A stretch of DNA of 64,000 nucleotides from Actinomycetospora chiangmaiensis DSM 45062 (lineage in GTDB: Bacteria > Actinomycetota > Actinomycetes > Mycobacteriales > Pseudonocardiaceae), in the NCBI RefSeq assembly GCF_000379625.1, contig NZ_KB903227.1, positions 185-64,184 of the forward strand, given 5' to 3'. Below are positions 26,761 to 35,373 of this stretch, piece after piece. Made by a program: the position numbers and the translations under genes. Within the stretch, counting starts at the first letter, position 1. Every line of letters starts with the position of its first letter. The notes below the pieces were generated by a model that was given only the letters and a program-made list of their open reading frames with translations, had not been told where the DNA came from and ran no database searches.

Positions 26761-27066
26761 GTGACGAACCCGCTCGCCCCGAAGCTCACCGAGATCACCA
26801 ACGACGTCCTCTTCGGCGACGTCTGGGAGCGCCCCGGCCTCTCGAAGCGCGACCGCAGCCTCATCACCGTCGCGTCGCTGGTCTCGCTCTACCGCATCGA
26901 ACAGCTGCCGTTCCACCTCAACCGCGCGATGGAGAACGGCCTCTCCCGCGACGAGATCGTGGAGGCCATCACCCACCTCGCGTTCTACGCGGGCTGGCCG
27001 GCCGCCGTCACCGCCCTCAGCCGGCTCGAGGAGGTGCTCGCCGACGGGGAGACGTCGTCCCCCTGA
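26761..27066 (+). CDS. Carboxymuconolactone decarboxylase (CMD) family protein
   Basis: A 101-residue single-domain CMD protein (NDVLFGDVWERPGLSKRDRSLITVASLVSL, then HLNRAMENGLSRDEIVEAITHLAFYAGWPAA). It has the CMD helical pattern but no Cys at all, so the CxxC redox site of AhpD-type members is missing; it belongs with the gamma-CMD type. The GTG at 26761 is the first sensible start. It diverges from the broken VOC gene. Confidence 0.85.
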   Translation: MTNPLAPKLTEITNDVLFGDVWERPGLSKRDRSLITVASLVSLYRIEQLPFHLNRAMENGLSRDEIVEAITHLAFYAGWPAAVTALSRLEEVLADGETSSP

Positions 27067-27103
27067 GCCGGGTCTCGTTCCCGACGGCGGGTGCTGCTCG
27101 TCC

Positions 27104-27160
27104 TGCGCGTCACGCACACGATCCCGACCTTCCGACTCCTGACCGCTGCGCGTCACGCGC
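27104..27160 (-). repeat. Two minus-strand copies of the short palindromic repeat
   Basis: On the minus strand, GTGTGCGTGACGCGCAGGA and TGTGCGCGTGACGCGCAGC occur 43 bases apart. They match the core of the plus-strand repeat units at 27501-27700. Confidence 0.6.
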
Positions 27161-27294
27161 ACAATCCGCCGGGGACGGTCTCCGAGGCACGGACTCGTAT
27201 GCGTGGCGGCGCGGAGTGGGCCTGCCTGCACAGGCACCGGTCGTGAGCGCTCCCGCGGCCGCACGTCGCCTGGGGACCGGGCCCTGGACGGCCC

Positions 27295-27480
27295 GCTCGG
27301 ACGTCAGTGGCACCGGGGTCGCCACCGGGCACCCGATGCCACTCAAATCGGCGAAGCGGGCCGCAACGTGGGCGCGCTCGAGTGCGGGCTCGGATGTCCG
27401 TGGCACCGGGGTCGCCACCGGGCACCCGATGCCACCGAAGTCGGAAAGCCGACCGCGACGCGATGCGCTCGAGGGCGTCA
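27295..27480 (+). repeat. Two tandem 93-base repeat units
   Basis: Units 27295-27387 and 27388-27480 both start GCTCGGA and end near GCGCTCGAG. They share a perfect 36-base block (27307-27342 and 27400-27435) starting GTGGCACCGGGGTCG and ending CACCCGATGCCAC. The outer ends of that block are complementary (GTGGCA/TGCCAC), so each can fold as a hairpin. The rest of the unit has diverged. Confidence 0.8.
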
Positions 27481-27500
27481 GCACGTCCTCGCCTCGCGCG

Positions 27501-27700
27501 CCGCAATGGTGTGCGCGGCGCGCAGAGGTCGGCAGCACTCAGGCGTACGGGCCGAGAACTGTGTGCGCGACGCGCAGGAGTCGACCGAACCCACGCCCAC
27601 GCGAGCAGAACTGCGTGCGCGACGCGCAGGGGTCGACAGCACCCAGGCGCACCAACGCAGAACTGTGCGCGCGACGCGCAGGGGCAACCGATGCCCCTGC
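27501..27700 (+). repeat. Four tandem units of about 52 bases
   Basis: Units begin near 27501, 27552, 27604 and 27656. Each holds a variant of AACTGTGCGCGACGCGCAGG followed in three by GTCG(A/G)C. The core TGCGCGACGCGCA is a 13-base palindrome. Spacers have diverged and no spacer diversity of CRISPR type is present. Confidence 0.75.
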
Positions 27701-27710
27701 ACGCGGCGGG

Positions 27711-28793
27711 TCAGACCCGTGCGGCCGGGATCCGCTCGACGACGGTGGTGTCGGCGGAGGGGTCGTCGTCGTATCCGTAGGGGTCCACGTCGGCCGCGAA
27801 GTACGGCCGCACGGCCGCGACCCGCTCGACGTAGGCGGTCTCCATGAGGTCGTCGTCGTGGGGCGCACGATCGAAGGCCGCGGCGAAGGGGGCGGCGCCG
27901 AAGGCCGCGTCCTCGAAGGGCGTCCGCTGGGCGACGGTCGGGTCGAACGCGGTCGGCTCGTACGCCATCGGCGCGGGGGCGAACTGCGTCGCCTCCTCCT
28001 CGACGGGCGGGACTGGCGCGACCTCGTCGGCGGGGGCAGCGTGCCGACCGGCGGGCTCGGGGGCCGGCCCGGCGGGCTGCTCCGCGGTCATCTGCTTGTG
28101 GAGCATCCGGTAGCGGATCGCCCCGGCGGCCACGGCGCCGACCGCGATGGCGCCGAGCACGAGCGGGACGTCCGAGGGGCCGTCGCCGGTGTCCGGGCGG
28201 CCCTCGGCGGTGCGGCTGACGGCGGCCGTCGGGTCCTGGGCGATCGGGGGCAGCGGCGCGGACGCCACGGGCGGCATCGCGCCGAACGGGAGGCCCGGCG
28301 CGGTGGCGAGCGGCGCGCCGGCGACGGCCGGGCCGAGCAGCGAGGGGGCGGGCGCGGTGGCGCGCGGAACGGTGGCGACCGGGGCGACGGGGGCGACCGG
28401 GGCGGGCGCGAACGCACCGGCCGGAGCAGTCCCGGCGGGCGCCACAGGGGCAATCGGAGCCACCGGCGGGGCCACGTACATCGGGGCGGCGACCGGGCGC
28501 TGCACGGCGTCGACGCGCACCTGGCAGAGCGGACCGGCCGACCAGACCTGCGTCGACGGCGAGGACTGGGTGACGTTCACGGTGTAGGGCTTGCCCGTCC
28601 GCGACGTGATGCGGACCTGGTCGCCCGGGGAGGCGGTGACGGTGTCGCCGCACGCCGCCGGGATGACCTGACCCGCCGGAGCCGCCGGTGCGGCCGGGGC
28701 GGCGAGGGCAGCGGCGCCGCCACCGAGCAGGCCCGCCGTGACGGAGCCCGCGATGACGAGGTTGCGGGCGATCCCGCGTGCCGGGACGGACAT
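27711..28793 (-). CDS. Secreted/anchored Ala-Pro-rich protein
   Basis: A 360-residue envelope protein. A signal peptide (ARNLVIAGSVTAGLLGGGAAALAAPA) is followed by a small domain of about 70 residues with two Cys (IPAACGDTVTASPGDQVRI ... GPLCQV). Then comes a long Ala/Pro/Val linker, one membrane helix at about 215-235 (VPLVLGAIAVGAVAAGAI) and an acidic cytosolic tail. The Cys-bounded domain, which starts with a putative extracellular fold, is not recognised. I chose the ATG at 28793 because GGGAGG precedes it and the signal peptide then starts correctly. Function unknown. Confidence 0.75.
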   Translation of the reverse strand: MSVPARGIARNLVIAGSVTAGLLGGGAAALAAPAAPAAPAGQVIPAACGDTVTASPGDQVRITSRTGKPYTVNVTQSSPSTQVWSAGPLCQVRVDAVQRPVAAPMYVAPPVAPIAPVAPAGTAPAGAFAPAPVAPVAPVATVPRATAPAPSLLGPAVAGAPLATAPGLPFGAMPPVASAPLPPIAQDPTAAVSRTAEGRPDTGDGPSDVPLVLGAIAVGAVAAGAIRYRMLHKQMTAEQPAGPAPEPAGRHAAPADEVAPVPPVEEEATQFAPAPMAYEPTAFDPTVAQRTPFEDAAFGAAPFAAAFDRAPHDDDLMETAYVERVAAVRPYFAADVDPYGYDDDPSADTTVVERIPAARV

Positions 28794-28951
28794 GTGGCCG
28801 GGCCTCCCACTCCTGCGGCGCGGGTGCCGCGTCGCATACCAGTGACCGGTGCAACGACGCTGCTTCCTCCGGGTGACGGGCCGGGAGGAAGACGGGTCAC
28901 GGCGGGTCGCAGCCCTGCCGGATCGGGGCACGTCTGGGGCACCATCGACCC

Positions 28952-29221
28952 ATGTGCCGCAACATCCGGGTCCTGCACAACTTCGAGCCCCCGGCCACCG
29001 AGGACGAGGTGCACGAGGCCGCGCTGCAGTTCGTGCGCAAGATCAGCGGATCGGCACGCCCCTCGAAGGCGAACGAGGACGCCTTCGCCCGGGCGGTCGC
29101 CGAGATCACCGCGAGCACCCGCGTCCTGCTCGACGAGCTGGTCACCACCGCCCCGCCGAAGGACCGTGACATCGAGGCGGCCAAGGCCCGGGAGCGTGCC
29201 CGCGAGCGCTACGCGCGCTGA
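28952..29221 (+). CDS. DUF2277 family protein
   Basis: An 89-residue protein matching DUF2277: MCRNIRVLHNFEPPATEDEVH at the start, RKISGSARPSKANEDAF in the middle, and VLLDELVTTAPPKDR at the end. Small soluble helical protein of unknown role, common in actinobacteria. It converges on eutC with 7 bases between stops. Confidence 0.9.
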   Translation: MCRNIRVLHNFEPPATEDEVHEAALQFVRKISGSARPSKANEDAFARAVAEITASTRVLLDELVTTAPPKDRDIEAAKARERARERYAR

Positions 29222-29228
29222 CCCGCCG

Positions 29229-29966
29229 TCAGGACGGCTCCTCCGGCGCGGCGACGAGCGCGGGGTCGGCCTTGAGGGCGGTGCCCGAGAGCTTCAGCCG
29301 GCGGGCCTCGGCCATGAGCATCGCGAGGGTGTCCGCCGCCGGGGCGTAGTCGACGCCGTAGGGCGGGCGGATGTTGGACAGGCAGTTGCGCTCGGAGTCG
29401 CGGCGGCCGCGGCGCGCGTCGTAGGTGAAGTAGGCGCCGAGGCTGTCGGTCGAGCTCATGCCGGGTCGCTCCCCGATGAGCACGAGGACGCTGCGCGCGC
29501 CGACCGCCGTCGCGATCTCGTCGCCGAGCGCGACCCGCGCCTGCGTCGCGACGACCACCGGCGCCACCCGCCATCCCTCGAGGCGGGCGAGCATCTCCCG
29601 GAGCATCGGGACGGCGTGGCGGTGGATCGCCAGGGGTGAGAGTCCGTCGCCGACGACGACGACGAGGTCGTGCTCGCCGTGGGGCAGGTCGCTTCCCTCG
29701 GCGAGGCGTCGCCCCTGGTCGGGGCGTTGCAGGTAGCGCGACCGGTCCGGCGCGGCGCTCTGCACGCAGCGGACCTCGACGCCGAGCGCCCCCTCGATCT
29801 CCTGGGCGAGAGCGGGAGCGTCGAGCGGGTCGTGCACGGCGTCGCGGGCCGCGGCGTGCGCCTGGCGCAGCGTCAGGAGATGACCGGTCGGCATCGCGTC
29901 GCCCGCCCGGCCGAGCGCGACCCGGGCGCGGGTGGCGTGCCGCAGCGCGTCGAGGGGGTCGCTCAC
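29229..29966 (-). CDS. eutC: Ethanolamine ammonia-lyase small subunit
   Basis: The 245-residue light chain of the adenosylcobalamin enzyme that splits ethanolamine into acetaldehyde and ammonia. Family stretches DLVVVVGDGLSPLAIHRHAV, VVVATQARVALGDEIA, RSVLVLIGERPGMSS and NIRPPYGVDY are all present. The GTG start overlaps the eutB stop as GTGA. No eutA reactivase, microcompartment shell or permease gene is seen next to it. Acetaldehyde would have to be used by enzymes encoded elsewhere. Confidence 0.95.
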   Translation of the reverse strand: MSDPLDALRHATRARVALGRAGDAMPTGHLLTLRQAHAAARDAVHDPLDAPALAQEIEGALGVEVRCVQSAAPDRSRYLQRPDQGRRLAEGSDLPHGEHDLVVVVGDGLSPLAIHRHAVPMLREMLARLEGWRVAPVVVATQARVALGDEIATAVGARSVLVLIGERPGMSSTDSLGAYFTYDARRGRRDSERNCLSNIRPPYGVDYAPAADTLAMLMAEARRLKLSGTALKADPALVAAPEEPS

Positions 29967-31342
29967 CGGACACCCGCCGTCAGGGCCCGCAGGCTGGAGG
30001 CGTCGGCGGGGAGGTCCCGGACGCGGCCGTCGTCGGTGATCATGTCCATCCGGGCCAGCCAGTCGGCGAACTCGGGCGCGGGTCGCAGACCGAGCGTCTG
30101 CCGGGCGTAGAGCGCGTCGTGGAACGAGAGCGACTGGTAGTGCAGCATCACGTCGTCGCCGCCGGGCACGCAGATGACGAACGGGCAGCCGGCGGCGCCG
30201 AGGAGGGTGAGCAGGACGTCGGTGTCGTCCGCGTCGGCCTCGGCGTGGTTCGTGTAGCAGACGTCGACGCCCATCGGCAGGCCCAGGAGCTTGCCGCAGA
30301 AGTGGTCCTCGAGGCCCGCCCGGATGATCTGCTTGCCGTCGAAGAGGTACTCCGGCCCGATGAACCCGACGACGGTGTTGACCAGCAACGGGTCGAACGC
30401 CCGCGCCACCGCGTAGGCCCGGGCCTCGAGCGTCTGCTGGTCGACCCCGTGGTGGGCGTTCGCGGACAGCGCCGAGCCCTGGCCCGTCTCGAAGTACATG
30501 CACTGTGTGCCGACGGTGCCGCGGCCGAGCGCCAGCGCGCCCTCGTGGGCCTCGCGCAGCAGGTCGAGGGTGACGCCGAAGCCGTCGTTGGCGGCCTCGG
30601 TGCCGGCGATCGACTGGAAGACCAGGTCGACGGGAGCGCCGCGCTCGAGGATCTGCAGCGTGGTGGTGACGTGGGCGAGGACGCAGCTCTGCGTCGGGAT
30701 CTCGTAGCGCTGCCGGACGTCGTCGATGAGGCCGAGCAGGTCGATGGTGCGCTGCGGGGAGTCGGTGGCCGGGTTGATGCCGATGACGGCGTCCCCGCAG
30801 CCGTGCAGCAGGCCGTCGACGATGGCCGCGCTGACGCCGAGGGGGTCGTCGGTCGGGTCGTTGGGCTGCAGGCGCGTCGCGAGCGTGCCGGGCCGCCCGA
30901 TCGTCGACCGGAACGCGGTGACGACGGGCGTGCGCCGCGCGACCGAGACGAGGTCCTGGACGCGCATGAGCTTGCTCGTCGCCGCCGCCATCTCGGGGGT
31001 GAGGCCGTCGCGCAGGGCGGTCGTGTCGGTCTCGGGGCGCAGGAGGTGCTCACGGAACTCGCCCACGGTCATCCCCGCGACGGGCGCGAAGGCGGCCGCG
31101 TCGTGGGTGTCGACGATCAGGCGGGTGACCTCGTCGTCCTCGTAGGGCACGACCTGCTCCTCGAGGAACGTCGCGAGCGGCAGGTCGGCCAGCAGCCACT
31201 GCGCCGCGACCCGCTCCTGCTCCGAGGCGGCCGCGACCCCGGCCAGCGCGTCGCCGGAGCGCTCGGGGGTCGCCGCGGCGAGCAGCGCCTTCAGGTCGGC
31301 GAACTCGTAGGTGTGCCCGGACAGCGTGGTCCGCCGGGTCAC
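29963..31342 (-). CDS. eutB: Ethanolamine ammonia-lyase large subunit
   Basis: The 459-residue heavy chain, which holds the ethanolamine site and the B12 cofactor together with EutC. Typical blocks include DAVIGINPATDSPQRTIDLL, LDLLREAHEGALALGRG, TVGTQCMYFETGQGSALS and FIGPEYLFDGKQIIRAGLEDHFCGKL. Full length. The start is the GTG at 31342. The upstream 137 bases show no cobalamin riboswitch or regulator gene that I can recognise. Confidence 0.95.
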   Translation of the reverse strand: MTRRTTLSGHTYEFADLKALLAAATPERSGDALAGVAAASEQERVAAQWLLADLPLATFLEEQVVPYEDDEVTRLIVDTHDAAAFAPVAGMTVGEFREHLLRPETDTTALRDGLTPEMAAATSKLMRVQDLVSVARRTPVVTAFRSTIGRPGTLATRLQPNDPTDDPLGVSAAIVDGLLHGCGDAVIGINPATDSPQRTIDLLGLIDDVRQRYEIPTQSCVLAHVTTTLQILERGAPVDLVFQSIAGTEAANDGFGVTLDLLREAHEGALALGRGTVGTQCMYFETGQGSALSANAHHGVDQQTLEARAYAVARAFDPLLVNTVVGFIGPEYLFDGKQIIRAGLEDHFCGKLLGLPMGVDVCYTNHAEADADDTDVLLTLLGAAGCPFVICVPGGDDVMLHYQSLSFHDALYARQTLGLRPAPEFADWLARMDMITDDGRVRDLPADASSLRALTAGVR

Positions 31343-31479
31343 CGGGGCGCCTCGCCGGTCGCTGTCGACGTCATCCCCGGCTCACCTCCGTCGGGCCGAC
31401 CGACCGCCGGCGATGGCGAGCACGCTAGGAAGCGCGGGGGATCACGGATAGGCCCGGCGTGTAAACCCCGGCGAAACCG

Positions 31480-33957
31480 TCACCGCCGGGACGGCACCCG
31501 GCGGATCGTCGGCGCCCGGACGCCGAGACGGACGGCCGCGAGGCCCAGCCGCCACGTCACGATCCCGACGACGAGGCCCAGCACCACCAGGGCGGCCGGC
31601 GGCACGCCCACGTCGGCCAGCCCGAGCAGCGCGAAGTGGGTGAGGTAGATGCCCAACGACGCCCCGGCGATCGCCGTGACCGGCCCGACGAGCGGCCGCG
31701 GGATGCGGACGCGGGCCACGCACAGCAGCACCAGCAGCCCGCCCGCGACGACGGCCGCGCGCTCGTACTCCACCCCGAAGAAGGCCGTCACCAGCACGAT
31801 CGTCACGAGAGCGGTGGCCCACCGCTGGGCGGGCGTCGAGGCGCGCTGCAGCATCCAGCCGAGGACGAACAGCCAGAGCACGAGGTGGGTGCTGTAGAGG
31901 TCGCCGGGCACGGTCGGGTCGGCGCTCGGGACCGCCCACAGCGCGAGGGAGGCCGCGAGCACGATCGCGGGGAACGCGAACGGCCGCCGGCGCTCGAACC
32001 GCCGCACGGCGGGCACGGCGAGCAGCAGGGCGGCGCCGACCAGGATCTGCACCAGCGCGTCGACGAACCAGTAGCCCTGCACGAGCGGGTGGAACACCCC
32101 GCCGAGCAGCAGGGCGTCCTGGTGCTGGACGGAGCCGGTCACGAACGACCGCCCGAGGATCCACAGCGAGCTCGGTACGGCGACGAGGGCGGCGGAGCGC
32201 AGCACGCGCGCGGTCACGCCGTCCCCGCCGGACAGCACGAAGCGTGCGAACGTCCAACCGGCGATCGCGAGCAGGAGGTGGGCGCCGCCGAGCCAGGTCC
32301 AGAGGTGGTCGTGCTCGCCGACGACCAGCACGATCGCCAGCGCCCGCAGCACCACGGCCGACTCCACGTCGGCCCACCGGGACCGGCGCACCGGGGTCCG
32401 CGCGGCGAGCTCCCCGAGCGGCGTGGTGTCCCACCGGTCGGGCAGGTGTCCGAGGGCCCGCTCGAGGTCGGCCGAGACCTGGACGTAGGTCAGCGAGTCG
32501 CCGCCGAGGTCGACGAAGGTCGCGTCGTCGTCGAGGACCTGTCCCGGGAAGGTCCGGGCGAAGACCTCGCGGACCGCGGGGACCCGTCGTCGGGACGGCT
32601 CCGGACGACGGGCGAGCGCGGCCACCGCGGGATGATCGAGCTTGCCGTTGGCCCGGCGCGGGAGCGCGTCGACGCCGACGACGCTCACCAGCGTGTCGGG
32701 CAGGTGCAGGCGGGCGGTGACCGCGCCGTGCACCGCCGTCGTCGCCCTGCCCTCGACCGCCACGACGAGGCCCGTGTCGTCGCCGGTGACGGCGGCCACG
32801 TGTCCGCGGGCGGCGAGGAACGACTCGACGGCGTCGAGGTCGACGCGCACCCCGAACGGCTTGACGAACCGGGACCGGCGGCCCGTCACCTCGAACAGCC
32901 CGTCGGGGCGGCGGCGGCCGAGATCACCGGTGCGCAGCTCGGTCACGGTGCGCCCGAGCGCGAGGTCGGCGCTGGTCTCCGCGTAGCCGAGCATGACGTT
33001 GGGGCCGGAGTAGACGATCTCCCCGACTCCGTCGGCGTCCGGGTCGTCGATGCGCAGCGCTCCGCCCGGGATGGGCCGGCCGATGGCCTCCGGGGCCGAC
33101 GCGGCGAGCTCAGGGGGCAGCCAGGCCATGCGTGCGGTGGCCTCGGTCTGGCCGTACATCACCACGAACCGCCACCCGTGGGCGGCGCCCCGGGCCGCCC
33201 ATCGGCGGACCTCGTCCGGCGCGAGCCGCCCGCCGGCCTGGGTGACGTAGCGCAGGTGCGGCAGGTCGAGGTCGATCCCGGCCCGCTCGAGCAGCGCGAA
33301 CGTGTGCGGCACACCGTGCAGGCTCGTCACGGCGTGCTCGCGCACCGCGTCCCAGAACGCCGGGGCGGTGACGGAGGCGTCGGTGAGCAGCAGCGCGGCC
33401 CCGCCGAGCAGGTTCGCGTGGACGACCGAGAGGCCGTAGCAGTAGTGCAGCGGCAGCGTGGTGGCCGCGCGGTCGGTGGGCCGGACGTCGAGGAAGTCGG
33501 CGATGGCCGCGGCGTTGGCGTCCAGCGCGGACGCCGTGAGCCGCACGAGGCGGGGCGAGCCGGTCGAGCCCGACGTCGCGAGGAGCAGCGTCAGGTCCTC
33601 GTGCAGCACGGGGCCGGCGGCACCCGTCGTCGTGAGGGCACCGTCGACGACGACGTCCGGGCGCCACGCCCGCGTCAGCTCGGCCGTCGTCGCCGGGTCG
33701 GCGGCCGGGGCGAGCAGCACGACGTGGCCGGCCCGCAGCGCGCCCAGGTAGGCGACCAGGGCGGGCACCGTCGCGGCCATCGCGACCAGCACGAGCCGCC
33801 GGTCCCCCGCGAGGGCGGCCGCCGCCTCGTCGACCCGGTCGGCCAGCTCCGCGTAGGTCAGCGCGCCGTCCGCGGTGATGACCGCGGTCCGGTCGCCGTG
33901 CCCACGCAGCCCTGTGACGAACGCCGGGGCGGAGCGGGTCGTGGCGGCGGTGGTCAC
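31480..33957 (-). CDS. Fused adenylation-carrier protein-acyltransferase 3
   Basis: An 825-residue three-part protein. Residues 1-460 are an AMP-binding adenylation domain (LLLATSGSTGSPRLVRL, VMYGQTEATARMAW, TGDLGRRRPDGLFEVTGRRS, PRRANGKLDHPA). Residues 465-530 are a carrier domain with phosphopantetheine serine S488 in DLGGDSLTYVQV. Residues 545-820 are an acyltransferase-3 membrane domain of about ten helices, with the family's EHDHLW replacing the usual catalytic H motif. This suggests loading of an acid onto the carrier and transfer across or at the membrane. The GTG start overlaps the COG4705 gene's stop (GTGA), so the two are coupled. Confidence 0.85.
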   Translation of the reverse strand: MTTAATTRSAPAFVTGLRGHGDRTAVITADGALTYAELADRVDEAAAALAGDRRLVLVAMAATVPALVAYLGALRAGHVVLLAPAADPATTAELTRAWRPDVVVDGALTTTGAAGPVLHEDLTLLLATSGSTGSPRLVRLTASALDANAAAIADFLDVRPTDRAATTLPLHYCYGLSVVHANLLGGAALLLTDASVTAPAFWDAVREHAVTSLHGVPHTFALLERAGIDLDLPHLRYVTQAGGRLAPDEVRRWAARGAAHGWRFVVMYGQTEATARMAWLPPELAASAPEAIGRPIPGGALRIDDPDADGVGEIVYSGPNVMLGYAETSADLALGRTVTELRTGDLGRRRPDGLFEVTGRRSRFVKPFGVRVDLDAVESFLAARGHVAAVTGDDTGLVVAVEGRATTAVHGAVTARLHLPDTLVSVVGVDALPRRANGKLDHPAVAALARRPEPSRRRVPAVREVFARTFPGQVLDDDATFVDLGGDSLTYVQVSADLERALGHLPDRWDTTPLGELAARTPVRRSRWADVESAVVLRALAIVLVVGEHDHLWTWLGGAHLLLAIAGWTFARFVLSGGDGVTARVLRSAALVAVPSSLWILGRSFVTGSVQHQDALLLGGVFHPLVQGYWFVDALVQILVGAALLLAVPAVRRFERRRPFAFPAIVLAASLALWAVPSADPTVPGDLYSTHLVLWLFVLGWMLQRASTPAQRWATALVTIVLVTAFFGVEYERAAVVAGGLLVLLCVARVRIPRPLVGPVTAIAGASLGIYLTHFALLGLADVGVPPAALVVLGLVVGIVTWRLGLAAVRLGVRAPTIRRVPSRR

Positions 33958-34754
33958 CGGACCGGGTCCCCGCTCGCCCCCGCGACCGCACGCGGACGGT
34001 CGACCTTGGTGACGGCGAAGTACGCGATCACGGCGACGATGAGGACGGTCAGGACGATCGCGGTGCGGTCCATGCCGAGGGCGAGCCCACCGCGCCCGGG
34101 CGGGCCGCCGAACCAGTCCGCGAACGACGCACCGAACGGCCGGGTGAGCACGTAGGAGAGCCAGAAGCAGGCGATGGCGTTCGCCCCGAGGAACCGGTAC
34201 GCGAGCGCCGGCAGCAGGAACAGGACGCCGAACAGGATGCCCGACGGCAGGTAGCCCAGGTGCAGCGTCGAGGCCGTCCAGTCCCCCGCCGCCGTACCCA
34301 GCGCGAAGGTCAGCAGCACGGCCGCCCAGTAGAAGACCTCACGACGACGGGTGGTGATCGAGTGGATCGACAGCGTCCCCTCCACCCGGTACCACAGCGC
34401 GAACACCGCGAGGACCAGCACGAACAGCACCGAGGTCGACACCGTGTAGGGCACGCCGAAGTCGTTGTGCACCAGGTCGGCGACCGTCGTGCCGAACACC
34501 GAGACCATGACGATCGCGAACCAGTAGGACCAGGCGCCGTAGGACCGCCGCGCGAACTGGATGACCATCGAGGCGACGAAGAGCGTGCCGGTGATCGCCA
34601 CCGCGATGCCCTGGTCGAACGCGATGTCCAGCGCGTCCCAGGTGGTCTCGCCCATGCCGGTGGTCAGCAGCTTCGCCACCCAGAACATCAGGGTGATCTC
34701 CGGGACCTTGCTCGTCAGGGTGGAGACACGGGCGGTCGTCCCGGTCGCAGTCAT
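33954..34754 (-). CDS. COG4705-type membrane protein
   Basis: A 266-residue membrane protein with about eight helices. KVPEITLMFWVAKLLTTGMGETTWDAL near the N terminus and the second repeat FYWAAVLLTFALGTAAGDWT are the hallmark of COG4705 (uncharacterised membrane-anchored proteins, duplicated four-helix units). No activity is known. The start is the ATG at 34754. It is directly upstream of, and overlaps, the adenylation-acyltransferase fusion gene, hinting at a joint envelope role. Confidence 0.85.
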   Translation of the reverse strand: MTATGTTARVSTLTSKVPEITLMFWVAKLLTTGMGETTWDALDIAFDQGIAVAITGTLFVASMVIQFARRSYGAWSYWFAIVMVSVFGTTVADLVHNDFGVPYTVSTSVLFVLVLAVFALWYRVEGTLSIHSITTRRREVFYWAAVLLTFALGTAAGDWTASTLHLGYLPSGILFGVLFLLPALAYRFLGANAIACFWLSYVLTRPFGASFADWFGGPPGRGGLALGMDRTAIVLTVLIVAVIAYFAVTKVDRPRAVAGASGDPVR

Positions 34755-34914
34755 GCGGTCGTCCCTCGCGGTCGTCCTCGGCACGGTCGGGCGACCGGCC
34801 GGACCCACGATCATCGCGGGCGGTGAAGCGGGGACGTGCTCCGGGTCGGAGCGGGGTAAGAATCGGCCCGCCACGGCCGGCCGGACCGTCGCCGGCCGGC
34901 CGGGCGGGGGTCGA

Positions 34915-35073
34915 TCAGAAGTACGTCTTGCGCCCACCGACCCCGCGCCCGACGGCGCCGAGGATGGTGAGGATCAGGCCGACCACGAGCAGGATCCAGC
35001 CGATCGTGGCGACGAAGGCCGGCACGGGGGCGATGTAGCCGATGACGATGAGGATGATGCCGAGGATGATCAT
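34915..35073 (-). CDS. DUF6131 small membrane protein
   Basis: A 52-residue protein that is nearly all membrane: IILGIILIVIGYIAPVPAFVATIGWILLVV and a short tail ending GGRKTYF. This is the DUF6131 type, widespread in actinobacteria and of unknown function. The ATG at 35073 is preceded by CCAGGAGG at ideal distance. Confidence 0.85.
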   Translation of the reverse strand: MIILGIILIVIGYIAPVPAFVATIGWILLVVGLILTILGAVGRGVGGRKTYF

Positions 35074-35373
35074 GGTGCCTCCTGGAGGGGCGCAGTGACG
35101 GGTCGGAACACGGTCGTGTTCCTGACCTGGCCGGACAACGAGGTCCCTCGTCCGGCGGTACTGGGTGGTTACCGATCCGCCCGAAGTTGGTCCGGTCGTG
35201 CTCCTGGTGAGACGCGCTCGGACCAATGTGATCATTCCGTGAAGCGGCGAACGGACCCGCCCACCCGCAGAGGATGCGAGCAGCCGACGCGGCGGGCAAG
35301 GACCTTCCGGCCCGCCGTTGCTGAAGATCCGGCCCGTCCTCCGACCGCCGCACCCACCGGCGACCGCGAGCGG
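35074..35373. other. Intergenic region, 300 bases, no gene seen
   Basis: Upstream region of the DUF6131 gene on the minus strand. No supported gene, RNA or repeat. It must contain that gene's promoter. Confidence 0.6.

Larger units (their letters stand above)
27067..27710. other. Repeat-filled intergenic region, about 640 bases
   Basis: No gene is supported. The region between the convergent CMD and secreted-protein genes is made almost entirely of short repeats, listed separately: inverted copies of a GC-rich palindrome at the left, two 93-base tandem units in the middle, and four 52-base units at the right. All long open frames here are low-complexity and Arg-rich. Confidence 0.7.

Noticed and set aside
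26679-26867. Longer VOC protein starting at the ATG at 26867
   Set aside because: The added residues are Arg-rich, antisense to the CMD gene, and do not fit the VOC N-terminal module.
27501-27700. Tandem units resembling a CRISPR array
   Set aside because: Units are diverged along their whole length, spacers are not unique against conserved repeats, and no cas genes are present.
31343-31479. Possible cobalamin riboswitch upstream of eutB
   Set aside because: The 137-base gap shows no B12-box-like sequence or expected fold, as far as I can see.
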